The notes below the pieces were generated by a model that saw only the letters and a list, made by a program, of their open reading frames with translations, was not told the origin of the DNA and made no database searches. Made by a program: the position numbers and the translations under genes. From Chimonanthus salicifolius (taxonomy: Eukaryota > Streptophyta > Magnoliopsida > Laurales > Calycanthaceae), in the NCBI GenBank assembly GCA_013350335.1, contig CM023539.1:36504631-36568630 (forward strand): a stretch of 64,000 bases of DNA, in the 5' to 3' direction. Position 1 is the first letter of the stretch; the number at the start of each line of letters is the position of its first letter. Shown one piece after another: positions 33,890 through 44,215 of the stretch.

Positions 33890-35115
33890 CCAAGAAATTG
33901 TTAGAGGTTATGGTGGTAAGAATAAAGGGATAACCATAAATGAGGATGGGTGAAAGTGTATACAAAGTTTCTTTCCTCCTCGAACAACAAAAGGAACTCA
34001 ACCCACCATTAGAAATGCAATGGCAAGCAAAAAAACCATTGAAGCTGCAGATATGGTTGTTTGTAGGTTTTTGAATGATGCATGTATCTCATTCAATGTC
34101 GTTAATTCTTCATATCTCCAAATAATGTGTGATGCTATAGCAAATATAGGTCCTGGATATAAAATTCTTTATTTTCTTGATCTTCATGGATATTATTTAC
34201 AAATAATGTTGTTGAAATTCGTAGTGCTTTAGAATCTTTTAAAAATGTATAGAAAGACTATGGATGCACACTTATGGTCAATGGATGGACAGATGCACGA
34301 GGTAGGACATTAATCAATTTTCTCGTGTATTCAACAAAGGGGGGACTATTTTAAAAAAAAATTGTTGATGCAAGTGCCTTTTAAAAAAACGAGAGAGATC
34401 TGTTTAAATGAGTTGTTAAAGAAATTGGTCCAGAAAATGTGATTCAAATTATGACAGATAATGCAACCAACTATTCAAAAGCGTGTAAGTCAATAACTAC
34501 TCATTTTAAAACTTTATACTGAACCCCATGTGCTGTTCATTGCATTGATTTGACGCTTGAAGATATTTTAAAAATGGAAAGGGTGAAAAATGTATTGAAC
34601 GAGTAAGGTCTCTCACTACATTTATATACAATTATGGTTTTGTATTAACATTAATGAAGAAGTATACTGATGGAAATGAGATTATCCGTCTAGCAATCAC
34701 ACGTTTTGCTACTCATTTTCTAGCATTAAAAAGTATTTTGAAAAATAAAAGCAGATTGCAAGCAATGGTTGTTAGCAAAGAATGGATAGATAGTAAATGG
34801 GCTATGGAAAAACGAAGAGACAAAGACATGATTGAGTTGATCTTGAGCTCTTCCTTTTGATCTGAATGTGAGGTTGTAGTGGCATCATTTGAACCTCTTG
34901 TAAAAGTTCTACACATGGTTGATAGTGATGATAAGCCCACAATGGATTATATTTATCAAGCTATGCATAAAGCCAAAGAAGCCTTCAGAAAGACATTTAA
35001 TAAGAGAATGAGAAATAATTCAAGTTCAACATCAATATCATCATCATCAAGAATGTCGACCAAAGCTAAGTTTTTTTATGACATGATATTCAAATTTCTT
35101 AGAATACTTGATTAA
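33890..35115 (+). pseudogene. hAT-superfamily transposase pseudogene (DUF659 type)
   Basis: Fragments in three frames follow the order of plant hAT transposases with a DUF659 domain: TQPTIRNAM, then SYLQIMCDAIANIGPGYK, then GWTDARGRTLINFLVYS, then IMTDNATNYSKA, then the TPCAVHCIDLTLEDI block, then RFATHFLALKSILKNK, and VVVASFEPLVKVLHMVDSD near 34870. Frame changes occur at about 34200 and 34370, and there are stops at about 34250, 34520 and 34858. The N-terminal BED zinc finger is not evident and the C-terminal dimerisation domain is missing. It is clearly dead. It could once have mobilised hAT MITEs, but no link to those in this window is shown. Confidence 0.9.
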
Positions 35116-35280
35116 TTTTCGGGACATGTACAAACCTTCATATTCGTATATAGAATAAGTCTATGGGAGGTGGCCCTTTGGAATGAAGTGAGGAGGAGCC
35201 CTTTGAAATAGAGTGAGAATCAAACTCAGAACTCTCTATTCGTAAAACGGATTCAAAACCATCACTCTAACCCTGTTCAA
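35096..35280 (-). mobile_element. tRNA-derived SINE, family B
   Basis: Minus strand: GGGTTAGAGTGATGGTTTTG (A-box region), TGAGTTTGATTCTCACTC (B-box), then GGTTTGTACATGTCCCGA and AATCAAGTATTCTAAG at the end. It adjoins the hAT pseudogene. Confidence 0.75.
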
Positions 35281-36506
35281 AGACAAGTTTTAGTCTCCTC
35301 GTCTAAGCAAACCACTTGTCATTTATCATTCAAATGACAAAGTCTGCGACTCAACAACTTCTTCACAAACAAGTTAAAAATTTAATTTAGCCACATTTCA
35401 AATCAAAGGAGAACCCAAACGAACTCTTTCATGGGACAGACACCCATTTGAGGCCCGCCATATGTCCAAAATTTCATACCTATGATATAATATTCTTGTT
35501 ATCACCATCTGCTTCCTATTCCATGAAGGCAACAAATGAATAAAGATCTAGCACAAAATGTTGATCATCATATTATAAAATAGATAATTTCAGCTTGAAA
35601 CTTCCTCTTCTTTTTATTTATCATTCAATTCATATATTTATATAATACAAAATTGAGTACCCAAGATAAGTTTAGGTTGCTCATGGGCCAAAGACCAGTT
35701 AAAGCCCAAGCTAAGGCCAGCCTTAATGATGCGCTTTATCAAAGAATGATGACTGATGGGCTCATGGAGCAAGTTCAAAACTAAACCCATGTAATGAATG
35801 GGCTTGTAAAAAGCTTCAGGCTCTTGTAGGCCTGTTTCGTCATTTAATTATACAATTGGCACTTCGGTTTGTTGTATTTAATATGTCATTAATATGAGGT
35901 TTTGTCATTTCAGAGCAGGATTATGTCTGGTTTGAAAAAAAATAATAATTAAAAACTAGGCTTTTAAATGATTACTCATAAAATATAATAAATAAACAAG
36001 GGTAACAATATATAAGCTAGGTTAAGCATCAAAGATCCTTTAGCTGACTTCGCATCTCTCTCTTCTCTTTTTTATATTTCAAGTCAGACACCAACAGAGA
36101 TATAACCTCCAGTTTATTTCTTCTAGATCATGTAGAGTAGAAATGATCAAAAGGGAGAAACTTATTTTAAGAATGGAAGCAAAGCTTGTACGCCTCCTTC
36201 AAACACTATCACAGAAGTCAGCTCATTGAGAGGACAAAATTAAGAATAAAATCAATTTATCAAATAAGACCCCTCTGTGTTAGTCATCCATCCCTTTTGA
36301 GTTCAGTTTATCGAAATTAAAAATTGCAAATCTAAACCCCTAAACAAATTTAAACAATAACAAGAAGTAAAAGAAAAGTGAATGCATATGCAAGGAAATG
36401 GCCTCCATTCAATATTCAAACAAGCTTCCGATTCTTGAGTTCCAAAACAAGTAGACCTGCCTCTGCAGTGTGTAGTTTCAGAGAGTCTACCAAAAAAATT
36501 AAACAT
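35281..36506. other. Spacer; includes the 3' flank of the small unknown gene
   Basis: No gene or clear repeat. The last 200 bases before 36507 would be the 3' UTR of the minus-strand gene. Confidence 0.4.
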
Positions 36507-37553
36507 CTAAAAGCTCATCCTCTTCAATGCTTCTACCAAAGAAGCCGATGCAGGGGCTGCACTACTGTTTGAAATAGCAGATTCCATGGATTCATTAAGA
36601 ACCCAATTCATCATTGAGTCATCTTTGAGGACTGTCAAAGTATCGTTCCGCCTTGAGTGGTTGTTTCTAACCTTTATAAACATAAACAAAATTTTAAGCA
36701 TTAAAAATCTAAGCAACAAAAGGAGAAAAAATATAAACAAAATTTTAAGCATTAAAAATCTAAGCAACAAAAGGAGGAAAAAACAACAAAAACATGGGCA
36801 AATATAACCATCTTCACAAAAGAGAAAAACAGTTCCCAATGATCAAAAGTGTTGAGTATCATGGATGGCCAAGGGCTTAAGATCACAATTCACAAGAAAA
36901 TCCAATAATTAGTCAGAATCCTCAGAAAAGAACAATGAATACCAAGTTGCACGGATGCAAAAAATAAAAAATAAAAAATCATAAAAAATGCAGAAATGTT
37001 TATGAAACTAAATAAACATGAAACCAAAGAGTCCCAAAAGATAAACCCAATAGAAACCAAGAATTCCCAATTCAAAACCCACTTAAAGAAGAAGAAGAAC
37101 ACCCTAACCTAAGTAAGGAAATATCAATAAAAAATTAAAAACGAGATTAACAAATAACTAAAGACTGTGATTAACCCCATGCCGTCCACAGGGTTTTTAT
37201 TGTAATCCACTTTCACATGTAATAACTACAGCTCTCCACCTTCATCATCGTCTCAATAACAAATAACTCAAGACAAGCCATCTTACTTGTCTGATTTTTG
37301 TTGGGGAGGAGATCACAGCCACATCGTCAATTGCCTCAAAGTTGAGAGGAAAATTATGCCTTCCATTTGGATAGAAACCCATATTTATCCTGCCAAATTG
37401 CAGTTACCATCTTACTTGTCTGATTTGTGTTGAAGTGCTCACAAACACATCGTCAATGGCCTCAAAGTTGACAGAAAAATTGTGCCTGAAACCTACATCT
37501 CTGCTACCAAATTGCTGGCCAAAGGCACGATTATACTGCGGCATCAAAGACAT
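36507..37553 (-). CDS. Small unrecognised gene, copy 1 (two or more exons)
   Basis: I do not recognise this gene. The start at 37553 (context GAAGATGTC) opens a 46-codon exon (37553-37416) that begins MSLMPQYNRAFGQQFG, contains NFEAIDDVFV and ends at a good donor (CAA/GTAAGA). A duplicate of most of this exon follows (about 37400-37287: MGFYPNGRHNFPLNFEAIDD) and ends at an equally good donor. A stop (TAA) lies between the two units, so they cannot be read through. A last exon at 36671-36507 (54 codons, phase 0, acceptor TTTATAAAG) contains MMNWVLNESMESAI and APASASLVEALKRMSF. Simple splicing gives a 100-residue protein; further exons may exist in the intron. APASxSxVEAL resembles the segment just before RING domains in some RING-H2 ligases, but no RING follows, so I draw no function from it. 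The intron has a 2 x 51 bp repeat at 36684-36785. A second, partial copy is at 42266-42529. Confidence 0.5.
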
Positions 37554-37639
37554 CTTCAGATATTCAAGACCTAAATACAGATAACAAAACCCAAATCAGA
37601 AAATAATCCGGAAAAAGGAAGAAAGAATTGTTTCCCTTC

Positions 37640-37850
37640 GTATTTTAGGGGACGAATTTGAAATCAGCTTTCAAGAAAATGAAAAGAAATAGAGAGATTT
37701 TGTATGCAGATCGCTATAGTCCTCTCAGAGAGAGAGAGAGGGAGATTGAGAGCGCTTCGAGTCTTTTTTCAGAGAGCGGGAGAAAGAGGGAAAGAGCATC
37801 TAAGAGAGCCTTTGATGTTTCAGAGAGAGAGAGAGAGATATGTGGACATA
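37640..37850 (-). promoter_or_regulatory. GA-rich 5' flank of the small gene, copy 1
   Basis: Purine-rich on the plus strand with (AG)n runs at 37726-37750 and 37818-37840. Closely matched by 42600-42860 upstream of copy 2 (shared TTGTATGCAGATCGCTATAG). CT-rich leaders are common in plant genes; here the tract is CT-rich on the coding strand. Confidence 0.5.
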
Positions 37851-38545
37851 TATAGACGTGATCAAAATTCCAGACAGACTCATTATCAAATTAGTAAGTT
37901 TGGGGTCCGAGTCGAAAGATGAAAATTTTATTTTCGATCTCGATAAGTGCGTGAGTAGCTTGGGTCACTTCAATCCTAAACAAGCCTATTCCAACACATC
38001 AGGCCCAAAGACAAAGTCCAAGATCCAATTGATGCCACACATACAATTCAAAGTTGAGTTGGGTCCCAACGATGTATCAACGTGTGGGAGTAGGACTAGG
38101 ACAAGCCACCACGTTGGCTGATTCTTTTAGGATTAGTTTATTTTTGGAATTCCAAACTTAGTAGGTTTCTTAATTGATTATCCCATGTAAATTTAGAATA
38201 AGAAATTTCTTTTGATAATTGCCGTGTAGGTAAAGGATGAAGGTCAGCCATCCTGTTTTAGGATTGTGCTTTTTTTCTTATTTAAGAGATTGTAATCGAC
38301 AGAAGAAGAGGAATCATTTTGACATCCTGCCAAGTAGGGATTGTTTGGGATTGTTTCAAGATCTCCCTCTCTAAGAACCAGGTAATTTCCAACTTCATTC
38401 AGTTGAATGAAATTAATTGAAAAGGTTCTTGCAATTATTCGTGGGTTGCACTAAACCCGTGTTGATTCTTACTAACCTTCCGCTAAGCGATTGAGTAGGT
38501 GTCTATCCTACCCAGTCTACATCAGAGAAAGAGAGGTCAATGTTT
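37850..38545. mobile_element. Insertion in copy 1 of the duplicated flank, LTR-like
   Basis: The flank of copy 2 is continuous (42845-42900), whereas in copy 1 the matching sequence is split and resumes at about 38550 (GGAAGGAGCCGTT). The inserted piece includes a possible LTR from TGTGGGAGTAGGACTAGG (38082) to CCCAGTCTACA (38522), with a TATA-like TTATTTAAGAG at 38278. No primer site or target duplication was found, so the class is uncertain. Confidence 0.4.
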
Positions 38546-38687
38546 TGAGATTGTAAGGAGTGGAAGGAGCCGTTGTGCCCTTATTTATTAAGGAAAATCT
38601 AACGAAGGCTGATGCATTTCAACAAAGGGTGGTGCATCTTCCTAGTTATTCTCTTCTAGGTGTTTCAACATTGAGTAAGATTTTAAA

Positions 38688-39763
38688 TCATCCTCGCAGC
38701 GAGTACTTCTTCCCGGTGAAGGCTTGGAACTTGGGTTCTTCCTGCTTCTGAGGTTCAAACTTGGCATCTTTTGCAGCATCCTACATATTTGCATACAAAT
38801 AATTGAGCAAAGCTTTAAATCCTCCTTTCTGTCCAAGGCTAAGGTGAAAATAAGCTTAATTTTAAATAACTCTAGCTGAATAAAAACAGTCATTTGTGGT
38901 TTGAAGCTGCGCAAAAATTGAATCTCAGTATATCACATTAGTAAAGGGATGCTGCTATTATTTTATTTTATTTTTTTAATGCCTAGATGATTTTGGCAAC
39001 TAGTGCTGACTAAATTTATGGCGGAATAAAAAGGGTGTCCCACCATATATGAAGCTTCCAATCCTTTTCATCTAAAGCATAATAAGACAACAAGTACACC
39101 TTACACGAAAATCAAGTCATTTTCAATTACAAGAACACCTAGCCATAAGCAAGGATTACAGCTTGAGTGTCTCAGTTTATCTTGGGTTTTCAATTTCCTG
39201 AGATGCATCAGTCAGAACAGGGCATTTTGGAGCCTCCACTGATATGGAGTCAACCAAATTTCTTTAAAAAAAAAAATCAAAAAAAAAAAATTACGGATGT
39301 TGAAGTCTGAAAATATCCTAAACTGTATATTTAAGTCCCAAATATCAAAGCCTCAAAACATGAGACGAACCTGCCTCACACCTCAGCACTCAGAAACCTA
39401 ATGTCTGCTCAATTCTAGGAATGTGGGGTGATAGAAACAAAACCAGTATATGTCAGAAGTTGTGCACAACATTAAGTTGGATGGTTCATCCTCTTGTTGG
39501 AAGGAAAAAAGGTAGGTTAGCACAGTAAGATAAAGCATACCTTTCGTGTTTCCTTGGAAGCCTGGCCTGCACTGGAACCAAACACAAGTTTCCAGAATGT
39601 TGGCATCATAAAGTGGCAATGGAAGTGGGTTTCTTCCCATTCAAAACCTTGTGTTGATGCTCCCTTAGTACAGATGCAAATACTGGAGCTGATTGTGTAG
39701 AAGGCTTCCCATCCAAACGTTTTCAACACCTATAAATGCACTGAACTTCGGCTCCTCCTTGAT
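38688..39763 (-). pseudogene. UFD1: UFD1 pseudogene, last two exons only
   Basis: UFD1 is the cofactor that, with NPL4, brings ubiquitinated proteins to CDC48/p97. On the minus strand an exon at 39763-39541 encodes IKEEPKFSAF, then in a second frame KRLDGKPSTQSAPVF, then in a third frame KLVFGSSAGQASKETRK with a donor GTATGC. The final exon at 38780-38688 starts after a TAG acceptor and encodes DAAKDAKFEPQ and EEPKFQAFTGKKYSLRG, stop, which is the exact C-terminal signature I know from plant UFD1. Two frameshifts lie in the first of these exons (near FSAFIGV and before WKLVFG). The N-terminal ubiquitin-binding double-psi barrel is not found up to 42200. Retained introns show this is a duplicated genomic piece rather than a retrocopy. 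Confidence 0.9.
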
Positions 39764-40673
39764 CTAAAAAAGACAATCAAGTATTACATAAAAGATTCTC
39801 GAAAATCAAATTCTCAGTAAAAATGCCAAAAGTAAACCATATCCTTCAGAGTCCAGAAACAACAATAATTGAATCACTGATTCCTCCACCATGAAAACAT
39901 AGAGCACAAAATTCTACACATACATAACTCTTTAAGTTCCAACTAAATGACCATGCTGCCAAAAAACCCAAAATAAAACCATTGTGGCTTTAAAGAAAAT
40001 CAGATTAGGCTTTTGGGTCAGACCTACTTGGAAGTTAGGTTTCCACAAGTACAAGCCTAGCTCATTGACAACCTTATTGCATTCCAACTGCAATGAATCC
40101 CTGCTGTTCAAGTTTAGATTGGAAATTTATGGTTCTATAATACAACAGCCATCACAATTCCAATAAAAAAGAAATCCTAGCCATCTAAAGTAGATCATCA
40201 TATCATCAAAAGGAATGTAGAATTGAAAAGATCATCACTACCTACAAAATAACTCCACTATCCATCACAACCGGGGCCTAACTTATTCCATAGGTGATTT
40301 ATCTTTGGACAACTTATGGGTGGACAAGGTTATTAAGGATCAAGTTCGTCATCTTTATGATACAGTATGACAGTGTAATGTTGTGGAACACTGTATCATT
40401 TGGTCTCCTATTTTTGTAGAAATAAAACTAGTGGTGAAATAGATTGGCTTCTTTCTCATTTAAAATGATCCGAGCAGTTTATATGCCTAGAGATGCAAAA
40501 GCATGGTTTATTCACAGTGAATGCTTTTACTTAAAGAGATTAGTAGTTAGACACCAGTTGTGGTTAACTAGTAGTTAGACACCAGCTATGGTTAACCCAT
40601 TATTTGGTAATCAATGGAAACTCAAATGGTCATTGCTTTTACTTGGTCAGCGGAGTTCAATGAGGTCCTTGCT
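39764..40673. other. Spacer, partly former UFD1 intron
   Basis: 39764 to about 39960 looks like intron upstream of the UFD1 exon (minus strand). A direct repeat of TAGTAGTTAGACACCAG occurs at about 40542 and 40569. No gene. Confidence 0.4.
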
Positions 40674-41114
40674 TCAGATCATCGTCGTCATCAAGCCAAA
40701 ATCTCATCTATCTAAGGTCTACTTTACGAGTTTTGCTCTATTTCACCCTATGACCTATCATAAGCCACACATTCAATCACTCTACTATATACATGTCTCT
40801 ATTTGTCCCTTCCCTTGTCTTCAGATCATCGTCGTCATCAAGCCAAAATCTCATCTATCTAAGGTCTGCTTTACGAGTTTTGCTCTATTTCACCCTATGA
40901 TCTATCATAAGCCACACATTCAATCACTCTACTATATACATGTCTCTATTTATCCCTTCCCTTGTCTTCAGATCATCGTCGTCATCAAGCCAAAATCTCA
41001 TCTATCCAAGGTCTGCTTTACGAGTTTTGCTCTATTTCACCCTATGACCTATCATAAGCCACACATTCAATCACTCTACTATGTACATGTCTCTGTTTAT
41101 TCCTTCCCTTGTCT
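40674..41114. repeat. Three tandem copies of a 147-bp unit
   Basis: TCAGATCATCGTCGTCATCA starts at 40674, 40821 and 40968, and the array ends at 41114; copies differ at only a few bases. As 147 is 49 codons, a 192-codon frame runs through (40588-41166). No domain, start context or homologue supports a protein. It lies directly beside antisense LINE sequence and is probably an expanded piece of that LINE tail. Confidence 0.9.
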
Positions 41115-41164
41115 TCAGCCCTCTTCCTTGTACCTGCAACATGTAGCCCCTCAACCATCATATT

Positions 41165-41395
41165 AAATGAGTTTCTCTCAAAGTGTCTCCTAGAGGGGCT
41201 ACTTTTAAACTATCCCTAATGCAATCATTTCTAACTCTATCATTTAAAGTTAATCCACTCATCCAACGTAACATGCACATCTCCATCAACCTAACTTTAT
41301 CTATTTGTCTTTTCCTCAATGCCCAACACCATAATCCAAAAATTATTGCATGTCTAATTGTAAAAACTTTCAGTCTTTATCAATTCATAGAATGA
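41165..41395 (-). pseudogene. RTE-type LINE remnant, C-terminal part of RT
   Basis: The minus strand reads CWALRKRQIDKVRLMEM and MLRWMSGLTLNDRVRND, then LKVAPLGDTLRE, the well-known stretch just after the reverse transcriptase of plant RTE LINEs. Truncated on both sides. Confidence 0.8.
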
Positions 41396-41599
41396 AGTGA
41401 TTAGCAAAATTATTGGAGGATTTCTCCTATAACAGTTTCTCAGTCAAATTGACTGGAAAGGAATAATAGGGATTTTAATAACAAATCCCTATCTCAAAAG
41501 CAAGTGGCTTTTTCAGCAAATTGAAGACCATTTCTTACCCTTTGACTCTTTGGCTATGTCTCCATTTCAAGGTCAAACTAGATCAGTTTTCTTATGAGA

Positions 41600-41890
41600 T
41601 TGGTGGGCTGTGTTGGATGAGTGGATTATCCCTAAAGCAACAGAGTTAGAAATGACTACAATAAGGAAAGTTTGAAAATAACCCTTATAGATGACAAATT
41701 GAGAAAATCATTTGAGGTGGTTCGAACATCTAATTAGATGACCAAATACAGGCTGAGTGCATAGAGTAGTGAGGTTACAAATTGTACCCATAAGGAGCAA
41801 AGGTAGACTCTTAACAACGTGGAGGGAAGGAATAAAGAAAGACATGAGTGAAGTGAATGATGGTAAAGTTTATGATAAGGTCAAATGGAG
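41600..41890 (+). pseudogene. RTE-type LINE remnant, plus strand, same region as the minus copy
   Basis: Plus-strand frames give the decayed counterpart of the minus fragment and continue further: LRWFEHLIR, VHRVVRLQIVPIRSKGR and TTWREGIKKDM, with two in-frame stops. The pair forms a loose inverted repeat with 41165-41395. Continuing to about 42075, ALKMNFNNSVGNGTAG resembles a LINE RNase H start, but this is weak. Confidence 0.75.
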
Positions 41891-42265
41891 AAGCAAAACT
41901 CGAAATGCTAACTCAGATAGATAAGATTCTGGCATTTGAGATGATGAATGGTGTGCTAGTAAGAATCCAATTTAGAAAACTTGGGAATCACATCTACTGG
42001 GTGCCTTGAAGATGAACTTTAACAACTCCGTTGGAAATGGTACAGCTGGTATATGAGTGCCATTAGAGGGATTTGAAAGTCAGTTCAAGGCACTAATCCC
42101 ATTTCTCAGCAATGTTTTGGCTTTTTTAGAGAGGGTAACAGAAAAATTGAACCTCTAAATTTATTTATTTTTTTAAAAAAAAAGACAACAAAATAAATGA
42201 GTTTAGTGAGAATTGGAGTTAGTTCCAATCAAGAGTAACAAATAACTGAAGACAGGCCATCTTAC

Positions 42266-42529
42266 CTGTCTCATTTGTGTTGGGGAGATCACAACCACAT
42301 CGTCAATGGCCTGAGAGTAGAGAGGAAAATTCTGCCTTCCATTTGGATAGAAACCCATATTTCTTCTGCCAAATTGATGTGGCCATCTAACTTGTCTGAT
42401 TTGTGTTGAAGTGATCACAAACACATCGTCAACGGCCTCAAAGTTGAAAGAAAAATTGTGCCCGAAACCCATATCTCTGCTACCAAATTGCTGGCCAAAG
42501 GCACGATTATGATGCGACATCGAAGACAT
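42266..42529 (-). pseudogene. Small unrecognised gene, copy 2 (first exon region only)
   Basis: The start at 42529 begins MSSMSHHNRAFGQQFG and matches copy 1. Here the first donor has changed (GTTAGA instead of GTAAGA) and the stop between the two exon units is absent, so both units read as one 88-codon exon ending at the second donor (CAG/GTAAGA, at 42265). The second unit reads MGFYPNGRQNFPLYSQAIDD. The last exon of copy 1 has no counterpart below 42236; other sequence begins there. It is therefore a partial duplicate, perhaps expressed through an altered 3' end, perhaps dead. Product unknown. Confidence 0.5.
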
Positions 42530-42905
42530 CTTCAGATATTCAAGACCTAAATACAGATAACAAAACCCAAATAAGAAAATAATCCCGAAAAAAAAAGAAA
42601 AAGAATCGTTTCCCCTTGAATTTTAGGGGACGAAAGTTGAAACCAGCTTTCAAGAAAATGAAAAGAAATAGTGAGATTTTGTATGCAGATCGCTATAGTC
42701 CTCTCAGAGAGAGAGGGAGATCGAAAGCGCTTCGAGTCTGTTTTCGATGTTTCAGAGAGAGATCGAGAGCGCTTTGAGTCTTTTTTTCGATGTTTCAGAG
42801 AGCGAGCGAGAGTTCGATGTAGAGCGAGCGAGAGAGATGTTTCAGATTGTGGAAGGAGCCGTTTTGCCCTTCCTTAATAACAGGAAAATCTAACGAGTAC
42901 GGCTG
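42530..42905 (-). promoter_or_regulatory. GA-rich 5' flank of the small gene, copy 2
   Basis: Uninterrupted counterpart of the copy 1 flank (37555-37850 plus 38550-38605), with expanded GAGAGCGAGCGAGAG repeats at about 42700-42840 and the shared end GGAAGGAGCCGTT. Confidence 0.5.
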
Positions 42906-42935
42906 TCAATACGCGTCGATTTCTAAATTCAAAAT

Positions 42936-42943
42936 ATTAAAGC
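42936..42943. repeat. 8-bp target site duplication ATTAAAGC, left
   Basis: Identical to 44151-44158. Confidence 0.92.
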
Positions 42944-44150
42944 CAATGTTGTTAAACCCGGCCTGGACCGCGGGTTGACCCGAGGTTCAACCATAACCGG
43001 CTACTTAGCGGGTCGGGTCGATTTAAAACCCGCATGGGTTTAAGACCCGTAAAAAGCCACTTCTACCCGCTGTTCAACCCGGTTTTTTACATTAACCCGT
43101 GACCCGTTTTTACTAAAACCCGTTTTTAGAAAAAAAAGAAAAAGAAAAATTAAACCTGGTTTATCACCACACGTTTGGATAGAAGAAAATGGGGAAGAAG
43201 AAAGAAAGAAAATGTAGAAGAAGAAGAAAGAAAGAAAATGTAAAAGAAGAAAAATGAAATCATCACACACATTTAGTTGATTTACTCATCTTTTACCTTT
43301 TTTCTTCCCTTCAAGTTAAAAGACTTAGGGCTCATCTTCATCTTTTTCTTCTTGTTTTGGACGGTGGCGTCGTCGTTAGGGTTTTCATGCCTAAGGAAGT
43401 TTTAAAATGGAAAGGTATCGATGGGTTTAAGTTGTACAAGTTTGTGGAACGACCGTATTGAGATACTTGATGTAGATGTCGAATGAGAGTTAGGGTTTCT
43501 TTATAGTAAAAGCTTATTTTTGTTAAAATTATTATAATTTAATAGAAATTAAAATAAAAAAGAAAAAATTTAATAGAAAATATTATGTGTTAAATAAAAT
43601 AAAATATACTAATTTTATATCTAACTTAATTTTTATTTTTATACTTTATTATTTTTCTAAAATTAGGTTTTATAAATTTTCTTTTAGAAAATTTATAAAA
43701 TATAAAAATAACAACTTAATAGAAATCAAGTTATATGCCAATAAAATGTTTTCAAGTAAAATAAATAATTTTTACAGTAAATATGTTTATAATAAATAAT
43801 TTTTTTGAATGATTGAAATTTTATATGATTAAAATGTATATTAACAGAATATGATACTTTTGGATTAATAATACGATAATAATTTTGAACAACTACAAAG
43901 TGAATTTTAAAGCTGTAAACATTGTTTTAAGAATTGGTATTATTTTTTTTTTAGTATTTATTTGTACAAATTTCTAACAAGAATATTTTTTATAAAATAT
44001 AACCTTAGTTAATAATTTAATATTATTTATAATAGTATATTAATGGCACGGGTTTGACCAGATTTGACTATGGGTCAATTCGGTTGAACCTTATTTAACC
44101 CACTCTTCCTCCAAGACGGGTCACCCCATGGGTCGGGTTTTAAAACATTG
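42944..44150. mobile_element. hAT-type non-autonomous element (1207 bp)
   Basis: Left end CAATGTTGTTAAACCCGGCC; the right end in reverse is CAATGTTTTAAAACCCGACC. These imperfect terminal inverted repeats are flanked by identical ATTAAAGC, and an 8-bp duplication is diagnostic of the hAT superfamily. The subterminal regions repeat GGGTTGACCCG and GGGTCGGGT words; the core is AT-rich with no transposase. Confidence 0.93.
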
Positions 44151-44158
44151 ATTAAAGC
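44151..44158. repeat. 8-bp target site duplication ATTAAAGC, right
   Basis: Identical to 42936-42943. Confidence 0.92.
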
Positions 44159-44215
44159 CCAAGACACCCGTAAAATCTGTTTGTAGAGACCAATTTCAAA
44201 TTTTCAGATGTAAGT

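Noticed and set aside
40674..41114. CRISPR-like array
   Set aside because: The repeats are contiguous 147-bp units without spacers, in a plant genome.
40588..41166. 192-codon frame as a repeat protein gene
   Set aside because: Produced by a 147-bp tandem repeat whose length is a multiple of three; no start context, domain or codon signal.
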